Assembly (NCBI GenBank): GCA_937880125.1
Contig: CALFLU010000098.1
Coordinates: 1-40,809, forward strand
DNA length: 40,809 bases
Direction: 5' to 3'
From: an uncultured Eubacteriaceae bacterium
GTDB taxonomy: Bacteria; Bacillota; Clostridia; Eubacteriales; UBA1433
This document shows, piece after piece, positions 23,331 through 31,702 of this stretch. Position numbers and translations under genes: made by a program. Each line of letters opens with the position of its first letter. Positions within the stretch are counted from its first letter, which is position 1. The notes under the pieces were generated by a model that did no database searches, had not been told where the DNA came from, and saw only the letters and a list, made by a program, of their open reading frames with translations.

Positions 23331-23371
23331 AATATATAAAGAATCGGGTATCTGCTCGATTCTTTTTATAT
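23331..23371 (+). terminator. Terminator after the SDR gene
   Basis: AAAGAATCG paired with CGATTCTTT, extended by TATATA pairing, followed by T-rich sequence. Six bases after the stop codon. Confidence 0.85.
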
Positions 23372-23469
23372 ACACATTTTTTGTAAAGACATTATTAAAA
23401 GACAGAATTCGTTACAAAAATTTGGCATCAGTGACAGAAAATAAAAAAGCACGAAGAAAGGAAATGAAA

Positions 23470-25428
23470 ATGTCAAAATATCCAAATATGATGAAACCGA
23501 TCACCTTTCGGGGCATGACGGTAAAAAACAGAGTGTTTTTGCCTCCGATGAAGACAAATTATGTCAATCCCGATCATTCTTTGAGTGAAGAAATCATTCA
23601 ATATTACGAAGAAATGGCCAAAGGCGGCATTGGTCTGATTACGACAGAAGCGGCGGAAGTGGATGGAGATCATCTCTATGACGGCACGATTCTGGGCATA
23701 TTTGATGACAGTCACATAGAAGGATTTAAAAATTTGGCTGACAGACTGCACCAATATGATACGAAGTTGTCTGTGCAGTTGATACAAGGGGGACCCTATG
23801 CAAATTCCACTGTGAACGAGGGTAGAATGCCCTTGTCTTCCTCGGCCATTGCCCATGTGTGGAATCCTCTTGAAACACCGACGGAAATGACCCATGAGGA
23901 CATCAAAGCCTATGTACAAAAATACGCGGATGCAGCTTTGCGTGCACAAAAGGCGGGGTGTGATGCCGTTGAAGTGCATTGTGCCCATGCCCATGCACTG
24001 TTGGGATCGTTTTTATCCTCATTGATTAACCATCGTGTAGACGAATACGGCGGAGACCTTTCCGGGCGCGCTCGATTCCTCGTTGAGGTATGTGAAGCCA
24101 TTCGTCAGGCTGTGGGAGAAGATTTTCCCGTCAGCGTGCGCCTCTCGGCGGATGATTGTGAAGAGGGCGGCAACTCGGCCTTTGACAATGCCTATGTTTG
24201 CAGGCTGCTGGAAAAAGCGGGTGTGGACTACATTCATTTTACCAACGGCACACTCTATGATGTGGGCACCTTGCTTCCGCCCACCGGCAAACCCCATGCA
24301 TTGAATGTGGCTTACACCGATATCATCAGAAAAGCGACAACCATACCCTTTGGTGTTGTGGGAAGAATCAAAGAACCCTGGGTAGCAGAAATGCTTCTTG
24401 AGCAAGATCACATGGATATGGTCTACGTCGGACGCGCACATATTTGTGATCCGCACTTTGTGAGAAAAAGTGTAGAAGGCGAGTTTGATGATGTGAGACC
24501 GTGTATCGGGTGTTTGCATTGTCTGGCAACATCAGCGCTGAGCATTACCATGGAATGCACGATGAATCCGGAAATTGCCGATTGGCATTTAAAAGACATC
24601 AAACCTGCAACGACGAAGAAAAAGGTAGTCGTTGTGGGCAGCGGGGCAGCAGGCCTTGAGGCAGCTACCACCGCAGCAAAGCGCGGGCACGAGGTGATAT
24701 TGGTTGAAAAAGGAAACAAAGTTGGCGGACAGTTTGCATTCGCTTCTTTTCCGCCTGTGAAACAAGAATTGGCACCGGCGCTGAAATGGATGATTCGCGA
24801 GGCCAAAAAAGCAGGTGTGGAAATTATGCTCAATACAGAAGCAACCGCAGAATCGGTTCTTGCCATGGATGCGGATGAGGTTATTGTGGCAACGGGAGGT
24901 AGACCCATTATGCCCAAATTCATCGCCGAATGCAACCATCCGAACGTGGTATCCGCTTGGGATATCCTTAGAGGCAAGGTACCTGCGGGCATGAATGTTG
25001 TCGTCATTGGCGGTGGTTCGGTGGGTTGCGAAACAGCGGAATTTATTGCACCGCGCCACAATTACAGAGGCGTTATGGACAGAAAAATAACCTTGATAGA
25101 AATGTTGGAAAATTTGGATATGACAGACGCCACGGCAAACAGAGATTATTTAATGAAACGTCTTGCAAGCAAGCCGATTGATATTCAAACGAGCGCCAAG
25201 GTGACGAAAATATCCGAAAACAGCGTTACTTATCTGAAAAATGAACAAGAAGTGACCATTGAAGGTGTAGACACCATCGTTGTTGCCATGGGCACCGTGC
25301 CTGAAAATGAGTTGGCAGAAGCGTTGAAAAACGCAGGCAAGTCTGTTCAGGTAATCGGAGATGCAAACGAAATAGGCAAAATTGTCAATGCAACAGCAGC
25401 AGGACGCAAGGCAGCAATACATATTTAA
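23470..25428 (+). CDS. NADH:flavin oxidoreductase, Old Yellow Enzyme/dienoyl-CoA reductase type
   Basis: Large flavoprotein of 652 residues in three parts: an FMN-binding TIM barrel of the OYE type (about 5-345, with the EVHCAHAHALLGSFLSSLIN.R.DEYGG substrate-binding region broken across the active site), a 4Fe-4S cluster site (CIGCLHC, then a further Cys eleven residues on), and an FAD/NAD(P) domain with VVVGSGAAGLEAA and a second Rossmann motif VVVIGGGSVGCE. This is the architecture of 2,4-dienoyl-CoA reductase, trimethylamine dehydrogenase, enoate reductases and bile-acid BaiCD/BaiH. ATG 23470 is correctly spaced from AAAGGA; an ATG six bases earlier is too close. It reduces an activated C=C bond, substrate unknown. 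Ends in its own terminator. Confidence 0.92.
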   Translation: MSKYPNMMKPITFRGMTVKNRVFLPPMKTNYVNPDHSLSEEIIQYYEEMAKGGIGLITTEAAEVDGDHLYDGTILGIFDDSHIEGFKNLADRLHQYDTKLSVQLIQGGPYANSTVNEGRMPLSSSAIAHVWNPLETPTEMTHEDIKAYVQKYADAALRAQKAGCDAVEVHCAHAHALLGSFLSSLINHRVDEYGGDLSGRARFLVEVCEAIRQAVGEDFPVSVRLSADDCEEGGNSAFDNAYVCRLLEKAGVDYIHFTNGTLYDVGTLLPPTGKPHALNVAYTDIIRKATTIPFGVVGRIKEPWVAEMLLEQDHMDMVYVGRAHICDPHFVRKSVEGEFDDVRPCIGCLHCLATSALSITMECTMNPEIADWHLKDIKPATTKKKVVVVGSGAAGLEAATTAAKRGHEVILVEKGNKVGGQFAFASFPPVKQELAPALKWMIREAKKAGVEIMLNTEATAESVLAMDADEVIVATGGRPIMPKFIAECNHPNVVSAWDILRGKVPAGMNVVVIGGGSVGCETAEFIAPRHNYRGVMDRKITLIEMLENLDMTDATANRDYLMKRLASKPIDIQTSAKVTKISENSVTYLKNEQEVTIEGVDTIVVAMGTVPENELAEALKNAGKSVQVIGDANEIGKIVNATAAGRKAAIHI

Positions 25429-25454
25429 GGACGCCGAATAAATAAAAACTTCTC

Positions 25455-25487
25455 AAAAAAGAACGCCTTAAAGGCGTTCTTTTTTTA
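25455..25487 (+). terminator. Terminator after the OYE-type gene
   Basis: AAAAAAGAACGCCT paired with AGGCGTTCTTTTTT around a TAA loop; A-run and T-run allow both directions. Confidence 0.88.
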
Positions 25488-25545
25488 TTGAATAAAGTAC
25501 GAAACTTTATTTACTTTTTATTACCCTTATTACCATTATAAAAAA

Positions 25546-25585
25546 AGAAAAACCGGTTATTGAACAACAACATCACGGTTTTTCA
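25546..25585 (-). terminator. Terminator after tRNA-Pro
   Basis: On the minus strand, GAAAAACCG pairs with CGGTTTTTC and is followed by a run of T, about 13 bases past the tRNA CCA end. Confidence 0.78.
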
Positions 25586-25597
25586 GTGTTTTCCTAC

Positions 25598-25674
25598 TGG
25601 TCGGAGTGAGAGGATTTGAACCTCCGGCCTCTTGGTCCCGAACCAAGCGCTCTACCAAGCTGAGCCACACCCCG
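25598..25674 (-). tRNA. tRNA-Pro (anticodon CGG), CCA encoded
   Basis: A 77-base cloverleaf. Acceptor stem CGGGGTG/CACTCCG contains one G-T pair, the D arm is GCTC...GAGC, the anticodon arm CTTGG-TTCGGGA-CCAAG gives CGG, and the T arm is GGAGG-TTCAAAT-CCTCT. The 3' discriminator A and CCA are in the DNA. It decodes CCG; other proline tRNAs must be elsewhere. It is a single gene with its own promoter and terminator. Confidence 0.96.
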
Positions 25675-25686
25675 ACACGCTGTAAT

Positions 25687-25715
25687 ATTATACATAGAAG
25701 ACAAAAAAAATACAA
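25687..25715 (-). promoter_or_regulatory. Promoter of tRNA-Pro
   Basis: On the minus strand TTGTAT (25715-25710), 17-base spacer, TATAAT (25692-25687), 13 bases before the mature tRNA. The rest of 25716-25945 holds no gene I can support. Confidence 0.72.
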
Positions 25716-25945
25716 GCGGAAAAGCAAAATGCATGAAATTATTTTGCGCTGTTTGCAAATTTGCGTGTCAGTGTGCACAAAGTTTTCAAAAGATATGTAT
25801 ATGTCTTTAAGGGAAAGTTTTATGAAAATGCGTGAATGGATTGCCGGCGGTGCAGATGAAGAGGGATTTTCTTTACAAAAGATGAGATTTTTGTTATGAT
25901 TCTTCCTACGAATCATTGAATTTTATCATTAAAAAAGAGGATAAC

Positions 25946-27790
25946 GTGCGAAAACTGATTGAAGAAAAATTGCTTTTAAACGTGCAAAAGCCCGGCAGAT
26001 ATATTGGCGGGGAATATAACAGTGTGCAAAAAGAACTGCGAGAGGATATGCTGCGTTTTGCCTTTGCCTTTCCCGATATTTATGAGGTAGGCATGTCACA
26101 TGTGGGTCTGAAAATATTGTACCACCTGCTCAACGAGCAAGAAAACATTTGGTGCGAACGCGTTTTTGCGCCCTGGATAGATGCCGATGCGGTGATGAAA
26201 AAAGAAAACATACCGCTGTTCAGTTTGGAATCCTATACGCCGATTAAGGAGTTTGACGTAATCGGCTTTACGCTGCAATATGAAATGTGCTATACCAATG
26301 TATTGAACATGCTTGCCTTGGGCGGTATTGCGCTTAGGGGTAAAGACAGAGCAGAGAGTGATCCTATTATCATCGCGGGAGGACCTTGTGCCTTGAGCCC
26401 CGAGCCCATGGCGGACTTTATCGATATGTTTGTTATCGGCGAAGGCGAAGAAGTCATTTTAGAATTGACGGCATTGTTGTTGCAATATAAAAAAGGTGAA
26501 TTGACAAAGCAAGAATTGTTTTTTCGCGCCTCTCAATTGCAGGGCGTTTATGTGCCGAGTTTGTATGAGGTGAGTTATCATGCAAACGGGACGATAGAGC
26601 GGTTTGCACCTAAAATTGCCGATGTGCCAATCAAAGTTAAAAAGAGAATTATTCGGGATATGGACAAAGTGTATTATCCCACAAATCCCATTGTACCTTA
26701 CATTCAAATCGTTCACGACCGTATCACGCAAGAAATCTTTCGCGGGTGCATCAGAGGATGCCGATTTTGCCAGGCGGGGTTTGTCTATCGACCCGTGCGC
26801 GACAAGTCAAAAGAGACAGTCATTGCGCAAATCGAGCAGAGTTTGGCATCAACGGGGTATGATGAAGTGTCGCTGGTGTCTCTTTCTTCCATGGACTATG
26901 ACCCATGTGCAGATGTTGTGGAGCATATGATTGCGCAGCACGAAGACGACAAAATCAGTGTGGCGTTGCCTTCTCTGCGCATGGACGGGTTTTCTGTGGA
27001 CATCGCACGAAAAATTCAAAAAGTGCGAAAAACAGGACTCACCTTTGCACCGGAAGCCGGCAGTGAGCGTATGCGCAGCGTGATTAACAAAGGCATTTGC
27101 GAAGAGGATATTGTTAAAACCGCCAATGAAGTATTTGCTTCAGGTTGGGGGCGTATGAAGCTTTATTTTATGATGGGACTGCCCTATGAGGAAGATGAAG
27201 ATATTTTGCAAATTCTTGACGTAGCGGCAAAAGTACTGGATTGCTATTATGCTACTGCAAAGGAGCAACGAAATAAAAATATTGCAATAGCGCTGTCGGT
27301 GGCTTGTTTTGTGCCAAAGCCACACACCCCCTTTCAGTGGCAAGCGCAAGACAGCATTGCGGAATTTCAAAGAAAGCAGCGGTTGTTGAAATCGCAAAAA
27401 ACGAACAGAAAAATAACAATCAGCACCCATGAGCCCTATTTGAGTGCCCTGGAAGCTGTTTTTGCGCTGGGAGACAGACGGTTGGGCAGGGTGTTGGAAG
27501 AAACTGTAAAAAACGGTTGCATTTTTGATGGTTGGGATGAAGTATTTGATTATGAAAAATGGGTGGACGCTTTTGAAAAAGCAGGCATTGATGCTGCCTT
27601 TTATGCCAACCGACAAAAGACATATGAAGAGATTCTCCCTTGGGATTTTATTGACACCGGTGTGGACAAAGATTTTTTAATACAAGAAAACGAAAAAGCG
27701 AAAGAAGCCGAGGCCACGCCCAATTGCCGCAGGCAATGCAGCGGGTGCGGTATTGAAGACGATGAGAGTTATAGAGGGTTTTGTCTATGA
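25946..27790 (+). CDS. B12-binding-domain radical SAM protein, TIGR03960 family
   Basis: Radical SAM protein of 614 residues from a GTG start at 25946; GAGG precedes it, whereas an upstream TTG has no ribosome site. The N-terminal half carries the B12-binding-like domain (DVIGFTLQYEMCYTNVLNML at about 104-123, GGPCALSPEPMADF), but no DxHxxG cobalamin motif is seen. The radical SAM cluster motif is CIRGCRFC (Cys268, Cys272, Cys275), spacing 3 and 2, which is the family's form. The C terminus adds CRRQCSGCG, possibly a second cluster. The family is common in Clostridia and of unknown function, nearly always paired with a DUF2344 protein, as here by a four-base overlap. Confidence 0.93.
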   Translation: MRKLIEEKLLLNVQKPGRYIGGEYNSVQKELREDMLRFAFAFPDIYEVGMSHVGLKILYHLLNEQENIWCERVFAPWIDADAVMKKENIPLFSLESYTPIKEFDVIGFTLQYEMCYTNVLNMLALGGIALRGKDRAESDPIIIAGGPCALSPEPMADFIDMFVIGEGEEVILELTALLLQYKKGELTKQELFFRASQLQGVYVPSLYEVSYHANGTIERFAPKIADVPIKVKKRIIRDMDKVYYPTNPIVPYIQIVHDRITQEIFRGCIRGCRFCQAGFVYRPVRDKSKETVIAQIEQSLASTGYDEVSLVSLSSMDYDPCADVVEHMIAQHEDDKISVALPSLRMDGFSVDIARKIQKVRKTGLTFAPEAGSERMRSVINKGICEEDIVKTANEVFASGWGRMKLYFMMGLPYEEDEDILQILDVAAKVLDCYYATAKEQRNKNIAIALSVACFVPKPHTPFQWQAQDSIAEFQRKQRLLKSQKTNRKITISTHEPYLSALEAVFALGDRRLGRVLEETVKNGCIFDGWDEVFDYEKWVDAFEKAGIDAAFYANRQKTYEEILPWDFIDTGVDKDFLIQENEKAKEAEATPNCRRQCSGCGIEDDESYRGFCL

Positions 27791-28434
27791 TGCTGCGAGC
27801 GATGTTTAAAAAAGAAGGAAAAATGCGATTTTTATCCCATCTGGACATGGTGCGCGTAATGGAGCGTGCAATGCGGCGGGCAAAAATCGGTGTAAAATAT
27901 TCGGAAGGCTTTCATCCGATTCCCAAAATCACGTTTTCGCCGCCTGTGCCGTTGGGAGCTGTCTCTTACGGCGAGCTGATGGAAGCGGATATAAATTGTT
28001 CAGGAGCGGAATTTTTGGAACGAATGAATCGGGTTTTGCCTGAAGGATGCCGGATCTTAAAAGTATACGAATTAAAAGAAGGAGCAAAAAAAATGTCAAA
28101 ATGTGAGATGAAAGCGGATTATGAAATTGTTTTTGAAAATGTAGCCTGTGAGGAAGTGGTCATAGCCATAGAGCGTTTCAATGCGCGGGGCATTGAGCTT
28201 GATGAGGCAAAAGAAGACAGCGCAGGCGATAAGGAAAACAGCATTCGGGACAGGGTGTTTTATTTGGATACTTACGAAAACAAAGACGGAAAAGCGGTGT
28301 TTAGATGCGTGTTGGATGCCACCCAAAGCAACATTTTGTCGCCAAAGGCATTGTTGGAATATTTTCGTGAAAAATGTGATTTGATGGCCGACGAACAATA
28401 CACGGTTTACAAAAATGAACTGATCATCGAATAG
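27787..28434 (+). CDS. TIGR03936/DUF2344 radical-SAM-linked protein
   Basis: Partner of the preceding radical SAM protein, 215 residues. The opening RAMFKKEGKMRFLSHLDMVRVMERAMRRA and the following YSEGFHPIPKITFSPPVPLGA are the diagnostic segments of DUF2344. The ATG at 27787 overlaps the previous stop (ATGA), so the pair is co-translated. In many Clostridia the pair precedes ribonuclease G, rplU and rpmA; here a terminator follows after 15 bases and a different gene comes next. The pair is suspected in tRNA or ribosome modification, unproven. Confidence 0.92.
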   Translation: MMLRAMFKKEGKMRFLSHLDMVRVMERAMRRAKIGVKYSEGFHPIPKITFSPPVPLGAVSYGELMEADINCSGAEFLERMNRVLPEGCRILKVYELKEGAKKMSKCEMKADYEIVFENVACEEVVIAIERFNARGIELDEAKEDSAGDKENSIRDRVFYLDTYENKDGKAVFRCVLDATQSNILSPKALLEYFREKCDLMADEQYTVYKNELIIE

Positions 28435-28448
28435 GCGAAAACATTATT

Positions 28449-28474
28449 TAAAAGCACCGTTAGGTGCTTTTTTT
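28449..28474 (+). terminator. Terminator after the DUF2344 gene
   Basis: AAAGCACC-GTTA-GGTGCTTTTTTT, eight pairs and a T-run. The 28475-28658 gap beyond it shows nothing I can support. Confidence 0.87.
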
Positions 28475-28658
28475 GTGCAGGATTTTGGTGGGATGCCCTT
28501 GGGTATGTGGGGGGCATTTATTTTGCTTAAGGCAAAAAACATAAAGTCAACCAGCGGTCCAGCGACAGCCAAAGGTGTAATTTATGTGCAATTCATCAAG
28601 GTATGCGAACAAGAATCCCCGTGCTGTTTTTACAGTCAAACAAACGGCAAACAATGGC

Positions 28659-29483
28659 TTAAGACTGTTTGGCGTTATTTTTTAAATAAGCAAACCAATA
28701 CATAACACCCACCAGTAAGGTGCCACCGATAATGTTGCCTATCGTGACAGGAAGCAGGTTGTTGAAGAAAAATCCGCTCCAGGTAAGTTGGTCTATATTG
28801 GCAATGGCAGCACCTGCTGTGTGAAACGTGCCCGATTGTGCCAACAGACCTGCGGGAATGTAATACATATTTGCAATGCTGTGCTCGTAGCCCGATAAAA
28901 TAAAGAGCATAATCGGCATGTAAAGGCCGATTATTTTGCCTGAAACCGTTTTGGCTGCCAGGCTGATCCATATGGCGATGCAAACCAAGAAGTTGCACAT
29001 AATACCCAGTATCAGAGCCTGCATAAAGCTCAAAGAAGTTTTATAAGCTGCTGTTTTTATGGTCTGCAGAGCCACGGCACCTTCGAAAAGATTCATTTGA
29101 CCGCTGAAGTAAACAAGCAAGGCAATGAAGAAAGAACCGATAAAGTTGCCGATGTAGACGACTGCCCAGTTACGTAAAATCATGGCAATGCTCACTTGCT
29201 GTTGCATGCTTGCCATGGGCAAAAAAAGCGCATTGCCCGTAAACAACTCACCTCCTGCCAGTAAAACCATGAGCAGACCGCAGGGAAACACTGCCGCCGC
29301 TGCCAGTTTTGCCAAAGCGGGATTGGCGATGGTGGACGAGACGGTGTTGGCACCGGCAGAGGCAAGGGCGATGAACATACCTGCCATAATGCTTAGAATA
29401 AGCAAGTTCGCAAGTGAATTATTGGCTTTTGTTTGGCCGACGCCGCAGCAATGCGAGGCGATGTCTTTGGGTAGGCGCATCAT
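28659..29483 (-). CDS. Formate/nitrite transporter (FNT) family channel
   Basis: Pentameric six-helix membrane channel for small monovalent acids such as formate, nitrite or hydrosulfide. 274 residues from the ATG at 29483, which has GGAG eight bases upstream; an upstream in-frame start lacks one. Conserved features are the first-helix AGMFIALASAGA, the broken helix around GGELFTGNALFLP, the NxxG segment VVYIGNFIGS, and the gating His in GYEHSIANMYYIPAG. GNIIGGTLLVG closes the last helix. It stands alone with its own promoter. FocA (formate), NirC or HSC cannot be told apart by eye; with no pyruvate-formate lyase nearby the substrate stays open. Confidence 0.92.
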   Translation of the reverse strand: MMRLPKDIASHCCGVGQTKANNSLANLLILSIMAGMFIALASAGANTVSSTIANPALAKLAAAAVFPCGLLMVLLAGGELFTGNALFLPMASMQQQVSIAMILRNWAVVYIGNFIGSFFIALLVYFSGQMNLFEGAVALQTIKTAAYKTSLSFMQALILGIMCNFLVCIAIWISLAAKTVSGKIIGLYMPIMLFILSGYEHSIANMYYIPAGLLAQSGTFHTAGAAIANIDQLTWSGFFFNNLLPVTIGNIIGGTLLVGVMYWFAYLKNNAKQS

Positions 29484-29523
29484 AAAAAAATCTCCGAATA
29501 CGTTGTTTAGACGAATATCTAAC

Positions 29524-29551
29524 ATTCTACCATAACGGTATAAAATCTCAA
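29524..29551 (-). promoter_or_regulatory. Predicted promoter of the FNT gene
   Basis: On the minus strand TTGAGA (29551-29546), 16-base spacer, TAGAAT (29529-29524), about 40 bases before the start codon. Confidence 0.58.
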
Positions 29552-29659
29552 TAAAAAGATTATTTGGAAATTACTGTATTTTTACAAATTTTACAGTGTT
29601 TTTGTAGTATGATAAAAGAAGACAGGTGAAGAAAGTCAAAAATTCTAACAACTATTAAA

Positions 29660-29689
29660 GTTGCAAACGTTTAATGAGAAGTATATAAT
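29660..29689 (+). promoter_or_regulatory. Glycogen operon promoter with cre-like site over the -35
   Basis: TTGCAA (29661-29666), 17-base spacer, TATAAT (29684-29689). The 15 bases from 29660 (TTGCAAACGTTTAAT) match the cre consensus WTGNAANCGNWNNCW at all but one fixed position and contain the palindrome AAACGTTT. A CcpA/LacI-type repressor here would block the -35. CcpA itself is not in the window. Confidence 0.6.
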
Positions 29690-29749
29690 TAAATCAAGAA
29701 ATATCTGAAGCTGTCATTGACCATTAAGCAGCATTTTTGAGGTTTAAGC

Positions 29750-31702
29750 ATGAATTATCACAGCACGGATACAGATACTTCCTATGCAAAATATTTATTT
29801 CACCAAGGAAAAAATTTTTTTTCCTATAAGCTGCTTGGTGCGCATTTTTTAGACGCTAAAAAGCAAAATGGCGCAGTGTTCAGAGTGTGGGCGCCGCGGG
29901 CACTGTCGGTGAGTGTTATAGGCACATTCAACAATTGGAATGCGCAGGCACACCCCATGAAGAAGCTGTCTGCGGAGGGCATTTGGGAATGCACGATTGC
30001 TGAAGCAAAAGAATTTTCTTTATATAAATATTGCATCACAACCCATGATGGGCGACAGCTGATTAAAGCGGATCCCTATGCGGTGCACAGCGAAACCAAG
30101 GAGCGAACGGCTTCGGTGCTATATCGCCTGGGGGAAAGGTTTGTTTTTGATGATGATGTGTGGCTACATCAGCGCGGCGTAGGTGATGTGCGGCAAAAAC
30201 CGCTCAATATCTATGAAGTGCATATCGGTTCATGGAGGCGTTATCAAGACGGAAACACGTTTGATTATCGAAAATGCGCTAATGAGCTGATTCCCTATGT
30301 TAAAGAAATGGGCTATACCCACATTGAGCTTCTGCCTGTGACAGAGTACCCCTACGACGGCTCTTGGGGCTATCAGGTCAGCGGCTATTTTGCGGCAACG
30401 TCCCGCTATGGTACGCCGGATGCGTTGATGTATTTTATCAATTATGCACATCAAAACAATATCGGTGTTTTGCTGGACTGGGTGCCGGCGCACTTTCCCA
30501 AAGATGCCCACGGGCTCTATGAATTTGACGGATACCCACTTTATGAATACGCCGATCCTCTGATGCGCGAGCATCCGCAATGGGGCACGAGAATGTTTGA
30601 CTACGGCAAGGAAGAAGTGATCAGTTTTCTCATTTCCAGCGCCGTTTTTTGGCTTAAAGAGTTTCATATTGACGGTCTTCGGGTGGATGCGGTTTCCGCT
30701 ATGCTTTATTTAGATTTTCAGCGAGAAGAGCATCAGTGGCAGCCCAATGAGCGAGGCGGCAACGAAAATGTGCAAGCCATTGATTTTTTAAAACTGCTCA
30801 ATCGAGAAGTGCTTACGCTGTTTCCCGATGTATTAATGGTGGCCGAAGAATCTTCGCCCTGGCCGATGGTGACCTATCCGCCCGCAGTGGGTGGTTTAGG
30901 GTTTCATTTTAAATGGAACATGGGTTGGATGAATGATATTTTAAGCTATATAACAACAGATTTTTCTGCGCGCAAATACCATCACAATAAGTTGACTTTT
31001 CCGCTGATGTATATGTTCAGCGAAAACTATATTTTGCCGATTTCGCATGATGAAGTGGTGCACGGCAAAAAATCGCTGCTCGATAAAATGCCGGGCACCT
31101 ATGAAGAAAAATTTGCGGGTCTGCGCGGATTTATGCTTTATATGTATACTATGTGCGGTAAAAAATTGATGTTTATGGGCAGTGAATTGGGTCAATTCAA
31201 AGAATGGGATTTTCAAAACGAACTGGATTGGTGTTTGCTTGATTTTGATTTGCATCGAAAGACGAAAGCTTATTTTAGCGCCCTCAATGCATTTTATGCT
31301 GAAAATAAAGCACTTTGGGAGTTGGACACCTCCTGGGAAGGCTTTGAGTGGGTGATTGCCGACGACAATGAGCAAAGTGTAATCGCCTATATAAGAAAAG
31401 ATAAAGACCACAACGAGCTGTTGGTGGTAGTCAATTTTCAACCGAGAGAGCACGGCAACTATCGCATCGGGTGCAAGGCGAAAGAATACTGTAAAGTATT
31501 TACTTCAAATGATGCGGCCTACGGGGGTGAAGGCAGCGCGGATAATGTGCTTTTCAAGAGTGAAAATGGCTCCATGCACGGACAAAAGCGCCATCTGAAT
31601 TTGCATATTAAACCGTTGGAGGCCATGGTCTTAAAACCGATAAAAGTCAAAAGGCAAAAAAATCTGCACATTCAAGAAATTGGAGGTGAAAGGGATGTAT
31701 AA
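29750..31702 (+). CDS. glgB: 1,4-alpha-glucan branching enzyme
   Basis: First gene of the glycogen operon; makes alpha-1,6 branches. 650 residues: a CBM48 module (about 30-125), the GH13 barrel with DGLRVDAVSAMLY (nucleophile Asp313), VAEESS (acid/base Glu366) and ISHDEVVHGK (third acidic residue), then an all-beta C-terminal domain. GAGG precedes the ATG at 29750. The last eight bases overlap glgC. Predicted promoter about 60 bases upstream serves the whole operon. Confidence 0.96.
   Translation: MNYHSTDTDTSYAKYLFHQGKNFFSYKLLGAHFLDAKKQNGAVFRVWAPRALSVSVIGTFNNWNAQAHPMKKLSAEGIWECTIAEAKEFSLYKYCITTHDGRQLIKADPYAVHSETKERTASVLYRLGERFVFDDDVWLHQRGVGDVRQKPLNIYEVHIGSWRRYQDGNTFDYRKCANELIPYVKEMGYTHIELLPVTEYPYDGSWGYQVSGYFAATSRYGTPDALMYFINYAHQNNIGVLLDWVPAHFPKDAHGLYEFDGYPLYEYADPLMREHPQWGTRMFDYGKEEVISFLISSAVFWLKEFHIDGLRVDAVSAMLYLDFQREEHQWQPNERGGNENVQAIDFLKLLNREVLTLFPDVLMVAEESSPWPMVTYPPAVGGLGFHFKWNMGWMNDILSYITTDFSARKYHHNKLTFPLMYMFSENYILPISHDEVVHGKKSLLDKMPGTYEEKFAGLRGFMLYMYTMCGKKLMFMGSELGQFKEWDFQNELDWCLLDFDLHRKTKAYFSALNAFYAENKALWELDTSWEGFEWVIADDNEQSVIAYIRKDKDHNELLVVVNFQPREHGNYRIGCKAKEYCKVFTSNDAAYGGEGSADNVLFKSENGSMHGQKRHLNLHIKPLEAMVLKPIKVKRQKNLHIQEIGGERDV

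Noticed and set aside
25606..25899. 97-codon open frame on the plus strand
   Set aside because: Its first part is the antisense of tRNA-Pro and its promoter, and no proper ribosome site or family resemblance is seen.
28475..28705. 76-codon open frame after the DUF2344 terminator
   Set aside because: No ribosome site, overlaps the terminator and the end of the FNT gene, and composition does not look coding on either strand.
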